Positions 9,832-17,508 of a stretch of 64,000 nucleotides of DNA are shown one piece after another. How positions within the stretch are numbered: position 1 is the first letter of the stretch; the number at the start of each line of letters is the position of its first letter. Under the pieces are notes generated by a model. It had not been told where the DNA came from. It did no database searches and was given only the letters and a program-made list of their open reading frames with translations. The position numbers were made by a program, and so were the translations under genes. Origin of the DNA: Streptococcaceae bacterium (lineage in GTDB: Bacteria; Bacillota; Bacilli; Lactobacillales; Streptococcaceae); contig JAKVKP010000001.1 in NCBI GenBank assembly GCA_022484805.1, forward strand, positions 1-64,000. Reading direction: 5' to 3'.

Positions 9832-10986
9832 ATGACAACGCCATATATTGAACCAAATTTTGAAATTGAACCCTTGAAACAAGGTAGGCTAAACGGGTTA
9901 AGCTTTGCGGCTAAGGATCTTTTTGAAATCAAAGGGCATACTGCTTCCTTAGGTAATCCGCAGTGGCGAGCTACCCACCAACCCAGTGCTACGACATCAT
10001 CAATTATCAAAAAGCTATTAAATGAAGGTGCAAGTTTAAAGGGCATCACAATCACCGATGAATTTATGTGGAGTATTAAAGGAGATAACGTTCATTTTGG
10101 TGCACCACTTAACGCAAAGGTACCCGATTCATTTATCGGCGGCTCCTCTAGTGGCTCGGCTTCTGCTGTGGCATGTGGTGATGTAGACTTTGCATTAGGC
10201 ACAGATACTGGTGGTAGTATTCGCGTACCAGCAAGCTATAGCGGATTATTCGGTATTCGACCAACACATCGTTCTTTATCAAGTAGCGGTGTTTTTCCAC
10301 TGGCTCAAAGCTTTGATACTGTTGGCTTCTTTACGAGAGAAATTTCAACAATGTCTCAAATTAGTTCCGTTTTTTTTCAAGAGAGTGTCGAATTACCCCA
10401 AAAATTCTGTCTCATTCAAGACGCGTTTGATACCGTCGAACAACCTTTAAACGAGCAAATAATTGATTACTTTTCGGAAAATTTTTCGGAATCTTTTCAA
10501 TACATTACACTGCCTGAGCAATTTAAAATTGAAAATTTACTGAATACTTACAAACTCATTCAAAGCATTGAAGCATACCAAAACTATGGTGAATGGTACC
10601 AAAAAAATAAAGAAAAAGCGCATTTAGGAAAAGATATTGAAAGTCGATTTGAATGGGCAAGCCATCTAACAAAAGATGAAGCATATCAGAACGCACTTGA
10701 TTTGAAAAAAAACTTTACAATCTATCTTGAAACACTCGTTAATCAATCTTTACTAATCTTACCGAGTGCAACAAGTTTTGCACCCCAAAAATCTTCCAGC
10801 TTTGATACCGTTGAAGCAATTCGCTCAAAAACAATGGCAATTACAAGTATCGCTGGGCTTGCTGGTTTACCACAGCTCAGCATCCCTGTAACTACAACCA
10901 AAAGACCAATTGGTTTGTCAATTATCGGTCCTAAAAATAGCGAAAAAAACTTAATTCAATTTGCAAATACACTGCTTAACCAATAA
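9832..10986 (+). CDS. Amidase-signature hydrolase (AMI1-like, short type)
   Basis: 384 aa; shorter than GatA-type amidases (about 480 aa) and close in layout to plant amidase 1. The Ser-cisSer-Lys triad is visible: Lys-28 in FAAKDLF, the glycine/serine stretch GGSSSGSASAV near residue 103, and the nucleophile serine in DTGGSIRVPAS near residue 128. It cleaves an unknown amide. AAGGAT precedes the ATG. Its place at the end of the ureide region suggests it may take an amide product of that pathway, but no sequence feature defines the substrate. Confidence 0.82.
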   Translation: MTTPYIEPNFEIEPLKQGRLNGLSFAAKDLFEIKGHTASLGNPQWRATHQPSATTSSIIKKLLNEGASLKGITITDEFMWSIKGDNVHFGAPLNAKVPDSFIGGSSSGSASAVACGDVDFALGTDTGGSIRVPASYSGLFGIRPTHRSLSSSGVFPLAQSFDTVGFFTREISTMSQISSVFFQESVELPQKFCLIQDAFDTVEQPLNEQIIDYFSENFSESFQYITLPEQFKIENLLNTYKLIQSIEAYQNYGEWYQKNKEKAHLGKDIESRFEWASHLTKDEAYQNALDLKKNFTIYLETLVNQSLLILPSATSFAPQKSSSFDTVEAIRSKTMAITSIAGLAGLPQLSIPVTTTKRPIGLSIIGPKNSEKNLIQFANTLLNQ

Positions 10987-11038
10987 AAATACAGTCTGAA
11001 GATTAGTAATTTCACTAATCTTCAGACTGTATTTATTT
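10987..11038. terminator. Strong bidirectional terminator
   Basis: A 21-bp perfect stem (10987-11007 with 11014-11034) and a 6-nt loop separate the convergent amidase and copper genes, with A-rich and T-rich flanks on both sides. Confidence 0.9.
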
Positions 11039-11051
11039 AGAATGATTATAA

Positions 11052-11261
11052 TTACTTCACGACATCAAAACCGCGTTCTTCAATCACGTCTTCAATCCCC
11101 GAAACAGTTTGTACAGCTTCGTCAAAGTCAACTTTAGCATATTTTCCCTCAAGCGAAACTTCAACCTGTTTAATCCCCTTCAATTCCTTAATTCCTGTTT
11201 CAATATTATTTTTACAACCATCACAACTCATACCTTCAATTTTAATATTCACTTGACTCAT
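11052..11261 (-). CDS. copZ: Copper chaperone CopZ
   Basis: 69-aa ferredoxin-fold heavy-metal-associated domain that carries Cu(I) to the export ATPase. The metal loop GMSCDGCKN (MxCxxC) lies at residues 10-18. It follows the copA-type gene by 9 bp on the same strand, the usual copA-copZ order. Ends at the shared terminator. Confidence 0.92.
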   Translation of the reverse strand: MSQVNIKIEGMSCDGCKNNIETGIKELKGIKQVEVSLEGKYAKVDFDEAVQTVSGIEDVIEERGFDVVK

Positions 11262-11270
11262 ATTTTCCTC

Positions 11271-13469
11271 CTAATTTTTATTCTGCTTTGACATATTTTT
11301 TTCGACAATAAATTTTAAACGTAAACTATTTAGAACAACTGAAATAGAGCTAAATGCCATCGCTGCCCCAGCTAACCAAGGCGCAAGCAGACCACTTGCA
11401 GCAATTGGAATGCCGATTAAATTATAAATCAATGCCCAAAATAGATTTTCACGAATTGTTTTCATTGTCTGCTTAGAGATTTGTACGGCATCTACTACTT
11501 TCGTAACCTCACCGCTAACCAAGGTCACATCTGCCGATTCAATTGCAACATCGCTCCCTGTCCCCATCGCAATGCCAACATCACTTGTCACAAGCGCAGG
11601 GGCATCATTCACACCATCACCGATCATCGCAACACTTTGATTAGCTTGTAGTCGCTTAATTTGCTCTGCCTTTTCACCTGGTAATACCTCAGCAACCACT
11701 TCTCCAATCCCAATTTCCTTGGCAATTGCCCTCGCTGTTACCAGATTGTCACCCGAAAGCATCACAACTTTTTTTCCAAGCTCAGTAAGGCGTTTCACAG
11801 CCAACTTACTTTCTGGTTTAATTTTATCTTGGATTGCAAAGGTTGCAATATGCTTTTGATTAATTGCCGCAAAGACTAGTGTTTTTCCTTGGTTTTCATG
11901 ACTTAAGATTCCATCGTCAACAAATTGTAAATCAACACCAGCGTTAAGCATTAGATTTCGGTTACCAATCAATACTGCTTTTTGATTAATCAGAGCTGAA
12001 ATACCAAATCCCGGCAATGCCTCAAATTGGCTGATAGCAGCTAACTCAAGCTGCATTTGCTTACCATAGCGTAAAATCGCTTTTGACAACGGATGCTCTG
12101 AATTAGCCTCTGCCGAAACAATCAAGGATAAGGTGGATAAATCTGGATAGTCTGCCGAAACAACTTCCGGCTGACCCGTAGTTAGTGTGCCAGTCTTATC
12201 AAATACCACGGTCTCCACTTTTTCTAAATTTTCTAAATATTGACCACCCTTAAATAAGATGCCATGTTTTGCAGAAGCACCACTACCAACCATAATCGCG
12301 GTCGGTGTTGCCAAGCCCAAAGCACATGGACAAGCAATAACCAATACTGAAACAGCGCCATTGATAGCCATGTAAAAATCGCCACTCACGATTATCCAAA
12401 CACTAAAGGTTAAAATTGAAACTGCAATAACTGCTGGAACAAATATTGACGAAATCTTATCTGCCAAACGTTGAATTGGTACTTTATCACCCTGTGCATT
12501 TTCGATAATTTTAATGATTTGTGACAATGTCGTTTCTTGACCAATACGAGTCACTTCAACCAAAATTGCACCATTTTGATTAATCGAACCCGCAATCACT
12601 GAATCATTAAGCTTCTTATCAATCGGAAGTGACTCACCTGTTAAAAGTGATTCATCAACTGTTGTGGTACCTTTAATAATTTTACCATCAACTGGCATTT
12701 TTTGCCCCGGCACTACTTTAACAATATCACCCAATTTAATTGATTGGATTGATATTTCTTTTTCAATTCCATCCGCTAAGACAATCGCCTCATTTGGTTG
12801 AAGCTGAATCAAGCTTGTAATCGCCGCAGTGGTCTGATTTTTGGCTCTTTTTTCTAAATATTTCCCTAGCAAGACAAAGGTAATCAAAACTGCACTGGTT
12901 TCAAAATAAAGTACTGGATGATGCAAATGACCAAATTGATAGCGCAATGTATTGACCACACTTAAGCCATAGGCAACTGAGGTACCAAGCACAACCAGTA
13001 CATCCATATTGGCGAGACCGCCACGAACAGCGCGATAGGCTGACACGTAAAATGGCGCACCAATTACAAACTGAACGATAGTCGCTGGTACCATTTGAAA
13101 CCACGGATTCATCAACAGACCAAGTGACATACTATTACTGAATGGTAAATGATCAAGCATCGATAGCAGTAAAGGAATGGATAAAATAATTGCCACAATT
13201 AATCGAGCTCTATGTAATTGAAACTCTTTTTTAGCAATTGCCTCCTGATCAGCTTTCTCTTTGACAGGAATATAACCAATTTTCTTTATTTTATTATAAA
13301 TATCGGCTTCAGTTAATTCTGCTGGATTAAAAGCTACCTTACCAGACTCCGTCGCCAAATTAACGACTGCCGAAAAAATATTTGGATCCTTATTTAAAGT
13401 TTTTTCAATTCTCTGCGCACAAGCCGCACAAGTCATACCTTCAATACCTAAATTAATCGTTTTAGACAA
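11271..13469 (-). CDS. copA: Copper-exporting P1B-type ATPase
   Basis: Pumps Cu(I) out of the cell. In order: one N-terminal metal-binding domain with GMTCAACAQ, eight predicted membrane helices with the transport motif CPC (IACPCALGLATP, about residue 380), phosphorylation site DKTGTLT (about residue 420), the SEHPL motif, and the hinge GDGVNDAPA. I place the start at TTG 13469: GGAGGTG lies 6 nt upstream, and an ATG at 13484 overlaps that site. No CopY-type repressor gene is present nearby. Confidence 0.93.
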   Translation of the reverse strand: MSKTINLGIEGMTCAACAQRIEKTLNKDPNIFSAVVNLATESGKVAFNPAELTEADIYNKIKKIGYIPVKEKADQEAIAKKEFQLHRARLIVAIILSIPLLLSMLDHLPFSNSMSLGLLMNPWFQMVPATIVQFVIGAPFYVSAYRAVRGGLANMDVLVVLGTSVAYGLSVVNTLRYQFGHLHHPVLYFETSAVLITFVLLGKYLEKRAKNQTTAAITSLIQLQPNEAIVLADGIEKEISIQSIKLGDIVKVVPGQKMPVDGKIIKGTTTVDESLLTGESLPIDKKLNDSVIAGSINQNGAILVEVTRIGQETTLSQIIKIIENAQGDKVPIQRLADKISSIFVPAVIAVSILTFSVWIIVSGDFYMAINGAVSVLVIACPCALGLATPTAIMVGSGASAKHGILFKGGQYLENLEKVETVVFDKTGTLTTGQPEVVSADYPDLSTLSLIVSAEANSEHPLSKAILRYGKQMQLELAAISQFEALPGFGISALINQKAVLIGNRNLMLNAGVDLQFVDDGILSHENQGKTLVFAAINQKHIATFAIQDKIKPESKLAVKRLTELGKKVVMLSGDNLVTARAIAKEIGIGEVVAEVLPGEKAEQIKRLQANQSVAMIGDGVNDAPALVTSDVGIAMGTGSDVAIESADVTLVSGEVTKVVDAVQISKQTMKTIRENLFWALIYNLIGIPIAASGLLAPWLAGAAMAFSSISVVLNSLRLKFIVEKNMSKQNKN

Positions 13470-13513
13470 TATTTTCACCTCCATTTAATTGTATCACGCT
13501 TTATAAAGCAATC

Positions 13514-13539
13514 TTACCTCATTAATCTACGTTTGTAAA
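13514..13539 (-). promoter_or_regulatory. copA promoter with cop-box-like operator
   Basis: On the minus strand TTTACA and TAAGAT are spaced by 17 bp. Overlapping the -35 is TACAAACGTA (13528-13537), one mismatch from the CopY/CopR cop box TACANNTGTA known from lactococci and enterococci. This predicts copper-inducible control by a repressor encoded elsewhere. Confidence 0.5.
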
Positions 13540-13550
13540 CTATTTAATTT

Positions 13551-13579
13551 TAAAAATAGCACCTAAAAAAGGTGCTATT
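13551..13579 (-). terminator. Terminator of the cyclophilin/S1 operon
   Basis: Stem AATAGCACC with a 7-nt loop, followed on the minus strand by TTTTAAAATT. Lies 80 bp after the last gene of the leftward operon. Confidence 0.75.
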
Positions 13580-13659
13580 ATCCATAGGATAACTATTGTC
13601 AGAATAAAAATATTCAAATTTTGTAAGCCAATCATCATTAAATGATGTCAGCATCGTTA

Positions 13660-14025
13660 TTAAAATATTGGTACGCCAGAAATTTCATAGTCCTCAAAAA
13701 TACCGCCAATTTCTTTTGAAGAATGCCAATTAATTTCATTATGACCTGCTTTAATTAAATTTAAATCGTTTGTCTCAAACACATAAAAAGGCATACTCTC
13801 TTTATGATTAAGCTCTAAACTATTCAATTCAACTAAGAAAAGGTGATTAACATCTAAATCAAAAACCTCTTTAAAATAGGTTAATAAGCTACCTAGTGCC
13901 GTTTTTTCTTCGGCCTGTTGTACCTTTGGAAAAGTCAACTTGCCATTTTCATTCATTACAAAAAATTCTTTTCTGCCATCTGAATGATTCAAAATAATCG
14001 TGCCGCAAATATTTTTACTAATCAT
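13660..14025 (-). CDS. Conserved hypothetical protein, 121 aa
   Basis: Not recognised with certainty. The order of strands and the opening (ICGTIILNHSDGRKEFFVMNENGKLTFP) resemble a Nudix fold, but the catalytic Nudix box GX5EX7REUXEEXGU is absent, so hydrolase activity is not supported. The start overlaps the end of the S1-domain gene by 8 bp (CATGATTAG), which indicates coupling and a role tied to that operon. Confidence 0.6.
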   Translation of the reverse strand: MISKNICGTIILNHSDGRKEFFVMNENGKLTFPKVQQAEEKTALGSLLTYFKEVFDLDVNHLFLVELNSLELNHKESMPFYVFETNDLNLIKAGHNEINWHSSKEIGGIFEDYEISGVPIF

Positions 14026-14416
14026 GAGTAGAAGATCCTTTTTCTGTTTCTGCCAAGCGATTCAAATAGACTAAATCCTCTTTAATCCATCCGGGCATTG
14101 CGCGCTTCAAACTTGCAAAGCCAATATGGCGATTTTTATTTGTGAAGTAGCGTTTCCATGTCTTAGGTTGAATTTTAGCCGGGTGACCCAAAGTACGAAT
14201 TGATAAACTGATTTTACCAGAGTATCCATCAATATCAATTATCTGAACAGTCACCTGTTGATTAATTGAAAATAGCTCATCGATAGCCTTGACAAACCCT
14301 GCCTTTATTTCAGATACATGAATCAAGCCTTGCGTCTGACTGTCAATTTGAACAAACGCGCCATAAGGCTGAATCCCTGTGATAGTGCCTGTAACAATAT
14401 CTCCAATTTTAACCAT
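14018..14416 (-). CDS. S1-domain RNA-binding regulator (YugI/CvfD type)
   Basis: 132 aa. One S1 domain at residues about 3-72 (VGDIVTGTITGIQPYGAFVQ... GLIHVSEI... GKISLSIR) followed by a short tail, the layout of general stress protein 13/YugI and of CvfD, a post-transcriptional regulator in streptococci. GAGGTGA lies 5 nt before the ATG. It stands between the cyclophilin gene and a coupled hypothetical gene. Confidence 0.82.
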   Translation of the reverse strand: MVKIGDIVTGTITGIQPYGAFVQIDSQTQGLIHVSEIKAGFVKAIDELFSINQQVTVQIIDIDGYSGKISLSIRTLGHPAKIQPKTWKRYFTNKNRHIGFASLKRAMPGWIKEDLVYLNRLAETEKGSSTHD

Positions 14417-14436
14417 TAAATCACCTCAATACTTAA

Positions 14437-15024
14437 TTAATCAGTGATAATTACTTGATTGATAACGACATCTGAGGTTGGTTTATCTTGAAAGCCAACT
14501 TCTACGTCTGCAATTTTATCGAGCACATCATAGCTTGCTTGATCAATTAAATGACCAAAAACAGTGTGACGAAAATCTAGCCAAGGTGTCCCACCTTGAT
14601 CATAAGCTTCAACAATCTCACTTGGAAAACCAGCACCCTCTAGCTGTGATTTTAAACCAGGTTCAGCAGAGCCTTTTTGGACAATGAAAAATTGAGAGCC
14701 ATTTGTATTTGGACCAGCGTTAGCCATTGATAATGCACCACGAAGATTGAAAACATTTCTAGAAAATTCGTCTTCAAATTTTGCACCAAAAATACTTTCA
14801 CCACCCATACCAGTCCCCGTTGGGTCGCCACCTTGAATCATAAAATCCTTAATAATTCGATGGAAAATCACACCATCGTAATAGCCCTTTTTAGCCAATT
14901 CAACAAAATTCTGAACAGTTTTAGGTGCTTCATCTGGAAAGAGTTGGATATTTAAATCACCTAAATTAGTTTTAACGGTCGCCTTAGGGCCTTTCACTTT
15001 TTCTAAGTCTAATTGTGGGTACAT
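14437..15024 (-). CDS. Peptidyl-prolyl cis-trans isomerase, cyclophilin type
   Basis: 195-aa cytoplasmic cyclophilin; no signal peptide. Core motifs include [21 protein letters not shown] (catalytic Arg in FHRII), GSQFFIV and HTVFGHLI. It is longer than the 140-aa PpiB of some Firmicutes because of an insertion around residues 120-145 ([20 protein letters not shown]), common in lactic acid bacteria. AGGAGG lies 5 nt before the ATG. First gene of the three-gene operon. Confidence 0.9.
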   Translation of the reverse strand: MYPQLDLEKVKGPKATVKTNLGDLNIQLFPDEAPKTVQNFVELAKKGYYDGVIFHRIIKDFMIQGGDPTGTGMGGESIFGAKFEDEFSRNVFNLRGALSMANAGPNTNGSQFFIVQKGSAEPGLKSQLEGAGFPSEIVEAYDQGGTPWLDFRHTVFGHLIDQASYDVLDKIADVEVGFQDKPTSDVVINQVIITD

Positions 15025-15045
15025 AAATCCTCCTAATATTTTTCT

Positions 15046-15074
15046 TATATAATAAGTGTATGCTTTTTTGACAA
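15046..15074 (-). promoter_or_regulatory. Promoter of the cyclophilin operon
   Basis: TTGTCA, 17-bp spacer, TATATA on the minus strand, ending 22 bp before the cyclophilin ATG. Confidence 0.65.
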
Positions 15075-15140
15075 ATTTGGCTAGTTAATTTAGCGTGAAT
15101 GCGTTTTCAGTAATCAAATTGTCATACTTTAATTTTTTTT

Positions 15141-15169
15141 TTTACAAATTTGATTTGATTTTTTATACT
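15141..15169 (+). promoter_or_regulatory. Promoter of the MFS exporter leader
   Basis: TTTACA, exact 17-bp spacer, TATACT. Transcription would start near 15,176, giving an unusually long leader of about 140 nt before the exporter start, with a terminator inside it. Confidence 0.7.
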
Positions 15170-15237
15170 AAAATATGGTAATTTTAATTTAATAATGTGA
15201 CAACAATCGTACAGATAGCATATTTTGATATGCCGAA

Positions 15238-15284
15238 ACAGAGGCGGTTTCTAGAAATAGAAATCCCTCTGTTTTTATTTTTTT
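15238..15284 (+). terminator. Terminator in the leader of the exporter gene (probable attenuator)
   Basis: Stem of 15 bp (15238-15253 with 15258-15272; one bulged C, one G-T pair) with a GAAA tetraloop, then TTTTTATTTTTTT. No rightward gene precedes it, and it stands between a good promoter and the exporter 30 bp downstream. A second small hairpin, GCATA/TATGC at 15218-15232, lies just upstream and could compete in folding. Confidence 0.8.
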
Positions 15285-15314
15285 CACATTAAATTTTATA
15301 TAACGGGTGATCAA

Positions 15315-16685
15315 GTGCAGCAAACAAAAGAAATTAAATTAGGATTAGCAGTTTTAGCAAGTGGTATTATGTCGTTTTGTGGTGTGCTAATTGAGACCGC
15401 CATGACTGTCACTTTTCCTACTTTAATGACCGAATTTAATGTTTCAACCGCAAATATTCAATGGATTACGACTATTTATCTACTCGTGATAGCGATAACT
15501 GTGCCATTATCAAGCTTTTTACTAAAGAAAATAACCCTTCTCCATTTATTTTTATTTGCAAATCTGATGTTCTTTCTTGGATTAATCACTGATTTTATTG
15601 CTAATAGCTTTGCTATATTACTCTTGGGCAGGTGCCTTCAAGGCCTAGCAACTGGGATTGCATTGCCCTTAATGTTTCATATTATCTTAACTTATGCACC
15701 AATTCATAAAAGAGGGACAATGATTGGTCTGGGTGTCTTAATCACTTCGGTAGCACCCGCCATTGGACCAACCTATGGTGGCATCTTAGCCACGAATTAT
15801 TCTTGGCACTATATCTTTCTTTTATTAATACCAATAATTATTTTTTCATTACTAATTGGACTAATAGCCATTCCTAAGCAAAAAATTCAAAATCAAGCTA
15901 AACTAGATTGGCTTAGCATGGTTGGAATCATCTTGATGTTTAGTGGAGCACTTTGCTTTTTAAGCAACATTGACCAATTAATCAGTTTAGCTTATTTATT
16001 AATGACAATTGTTGGCTTTTTTATTTTTTATCATACTTCAAAAAATAGTAAAGTGCCCTTAATCCAACTTTCCTTATTTTTGAATAAAAAATTTCGACTT
16101 TTTTTATTTGGTTTCCTAATCTGCCAAACAATGCTGCTTGGCATCTCATTTATTGTGCCCAATTATATTCAAATTGTACTTAAGGGTACAGCATTTGAAT
16201 CCGGCCTCGTGATGATTCCTGGGGCTATTATTGGAGCCCTACTAGCGCCGCTTTCTGGGCGTATTTTGGATACATACGGCGCCAAGCGCCCAATTTTAAT
16301 CGGTATTGCAATCACAATTCTAGGCTGGGGCGGTCTGTGTATCGCTTTAGGCAAGATTGGTTTAACAGGTATTATAATTGGTCATGTTTTTTATATGATT
16401 GGCATCGGACTATGCTATAGCAACTTGATGACAGTGGGCATGAATCAGCTCTCAAAGAATAATCAAAATGATGGTAATGCGATTTTCAATACATTGCAAC
16501 AATTTTCAGGAGCTGCTGCAACAGCCCTAGTAGCTACTATTATCAATTTTGTTCAAAATAATGGTTCACTTGAAATTCAAGCAGCGACTACTCTCGGTTC
16601 TCAAATCGCAATGCTAGTCATTCTAATCTCAATGTGCCTAATTTTTATTGGCTGCTTACGAATTTTCACTAAAAAGATAGACTAA
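15315..16685 (+). CDS. MFS drug exporter, DHA2 (14-TM) type
   Basis: 456 aa with about 14 hydrophobic helices. The family antiporter motif appears as GPTYGGILA (motif C, helix 5) and the start GVLIETAMTVTFPTLMTEF has the charged residue in helix 1 common to DHA2 pumps such as LmrB. It starts with GTG 15315 behind a weak GGGTGA site. The leader terminator predicts induced expression, a feature of drug-responsive efflux genes. Substrate unknown. Confidence 0.82.
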   Translation: MQQTKEIKLGLAVLASGIMSFCGVLIETAMTVTFPTLMTEFNVSTANIQWITTIYLLVIAITVPLSSFLLKKITLLHLFLFANLMFFLGLITDFIANSFAILLLGRCLQGLATGIALPLMFHIILTYAPIHKRGTMIGLGVLITSVAPAIGPTYGGILATNYSWHYIFLLLIPIIIFSLLIGLIAIPKQKIQNQAKLDWLSMVGIILMFSGALCFLSNIDQLISLAYLLMTIVGFFIFYHTSKNSKVPLIQLSLFLNKKFRLFLFGFLICQTMLLGISFIVPNYIQIVLKGTAFESGLVMIPGAIIGALLAPLSGRILDTYGAKRPILIGIAITILGWGGLCIALGKIGLTGIIIGHVFYMIGIGLCYSNLMTVGMNQLSKNNQNDGNAIFNTLQQFSGAAATALVATIINFVQNNGSLEIQAATTLGSQIAMLVILISMCLIFIGCLRIFTKKID

Positions 16686-16691
16686 TTCAAG

Positions 16692-16744
16692 CAATTTAAA
16701 AAGCCCTTTGAATTTCTAAAAATTCCAAAGTGCTTTTTAAATTG
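16692..16744. terminator. Bidirectional terminator
   Basis: Long imperfect stem: CAATTTAAAAAGC and CTTTG pair with CAAAG and GCTTTTTAAATTG across a central loop. It separates the convergent exporter and DeoR genes. Confidence 0.85.
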
Positions 16745-16749
16745 CTAGC

Positions 16750-17496
16750 TTAGACGACCACTAATGTTGCCTTACGATGATATGTTCTACTTTCCTCAGC
16801 CTCTAAATTCGTTGTAATAATTGTAGCTTGATCCAAGGGTGCAACATGAGCAAAGGTAATTCGATTAAACTTAGATTCATCGGCAAGGACATAAGATTTA
16901 ATCGCCTGTTTTAAGATAATTCGCTTAAGTAATGCTTCCTCCGGGTCGGGTGTTGAAAAGCCAAAATCCAGATGAATGCCATTCATACCTAAAAAGGCGC
17001 GATTAAAGAAAAACTCACTAATTTGCTTATTGGCAACCGCACCAATAATAGCATCCGTTGCCTGTTTCAACTCGCCACCAATCATATAAACAGGAATTTG
17101 ATATTGATAGCAAGTCTGGGCATGAACTGGTGAATTGGTGACTGCTTTAATTTTTTTTCCTGCTAGATAGGGAATCATTTCACCAATAGTCGTTGAAGAA
17201 TCTAGAAAAATTAAATCACCGTCTTTAACGATATCTGCTGCATATTGACCAATTTTATTTTTTTCTTCTTTGTGTGCTAAGAATTTCTGCTCAACAGACA
17301 TTGAAAAGTCATATAGATCGACACCACGAGCACCACCATGAATACGAACAATTTTTCCAGCCTCTTCCAGAACAGTTAAATCACGACGAATCGTTGACTC
17401 ACTAGCCTTAAAGGCAAGCATCAAATCTTGAGTCTTAACAATTTCCTCTTGCTCTAATTTATCCAAAATTAACTTTCTTCTTCGTTCCGTATTCAT
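16750..17496 (-). CDS. DeoR family regulator of the alpha-galactoside operon
   Basis: 248 aa. N-terminal winged helix (RRKLILDKLEQEEIVK... SESTIRRDLTVLEE... IHGGA, residues 5-55) with the DeoR signature, then the sugar-phosphate sensing domain (GDLIFLDSSTTIGEM, GMNGIHLDFGFS). Such proteins usually repress PTS/sugar operons and release DNA on binding a phosphorylated sugar. It is the last gene of the six-gene operon, 12 bp after the GH13 gene, so it likely controls the promoter near 24,170. Confidence 0.85.
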   Translation of the reverse strand: MNTERRRKLILDKLEQEEIVKTQDLMLAFKASESTIRRDLTVLEEAGKIVRIHGGARGVDLYDFSMSVEQKFLAHKEEKNKIGQYAADIVKDGDLIFLDSSTTIGEMIPYLAGKKIKAVTNSPVHAQTCYQYQIPVYMIGGELKQATDAIIGAVANKQISEFFFNRAFLGMNGIHLDFGFSTPDPEEALLKRIILKQAIKSYVLADESKFNRITFAHVAPLDQATIITTNLEAEESRTYHRKATLVVV

Positions 17497-17508
17497 AACA
17501 CTACACCT

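Noticed and set aside
15195-15290. GTG-started frame of 31 codons through the leader terminator of the exporter gene
   Set aside because: No ribosome site before the GTG (15195) or the internal ATG (15229), so a leader peptide is not supported.
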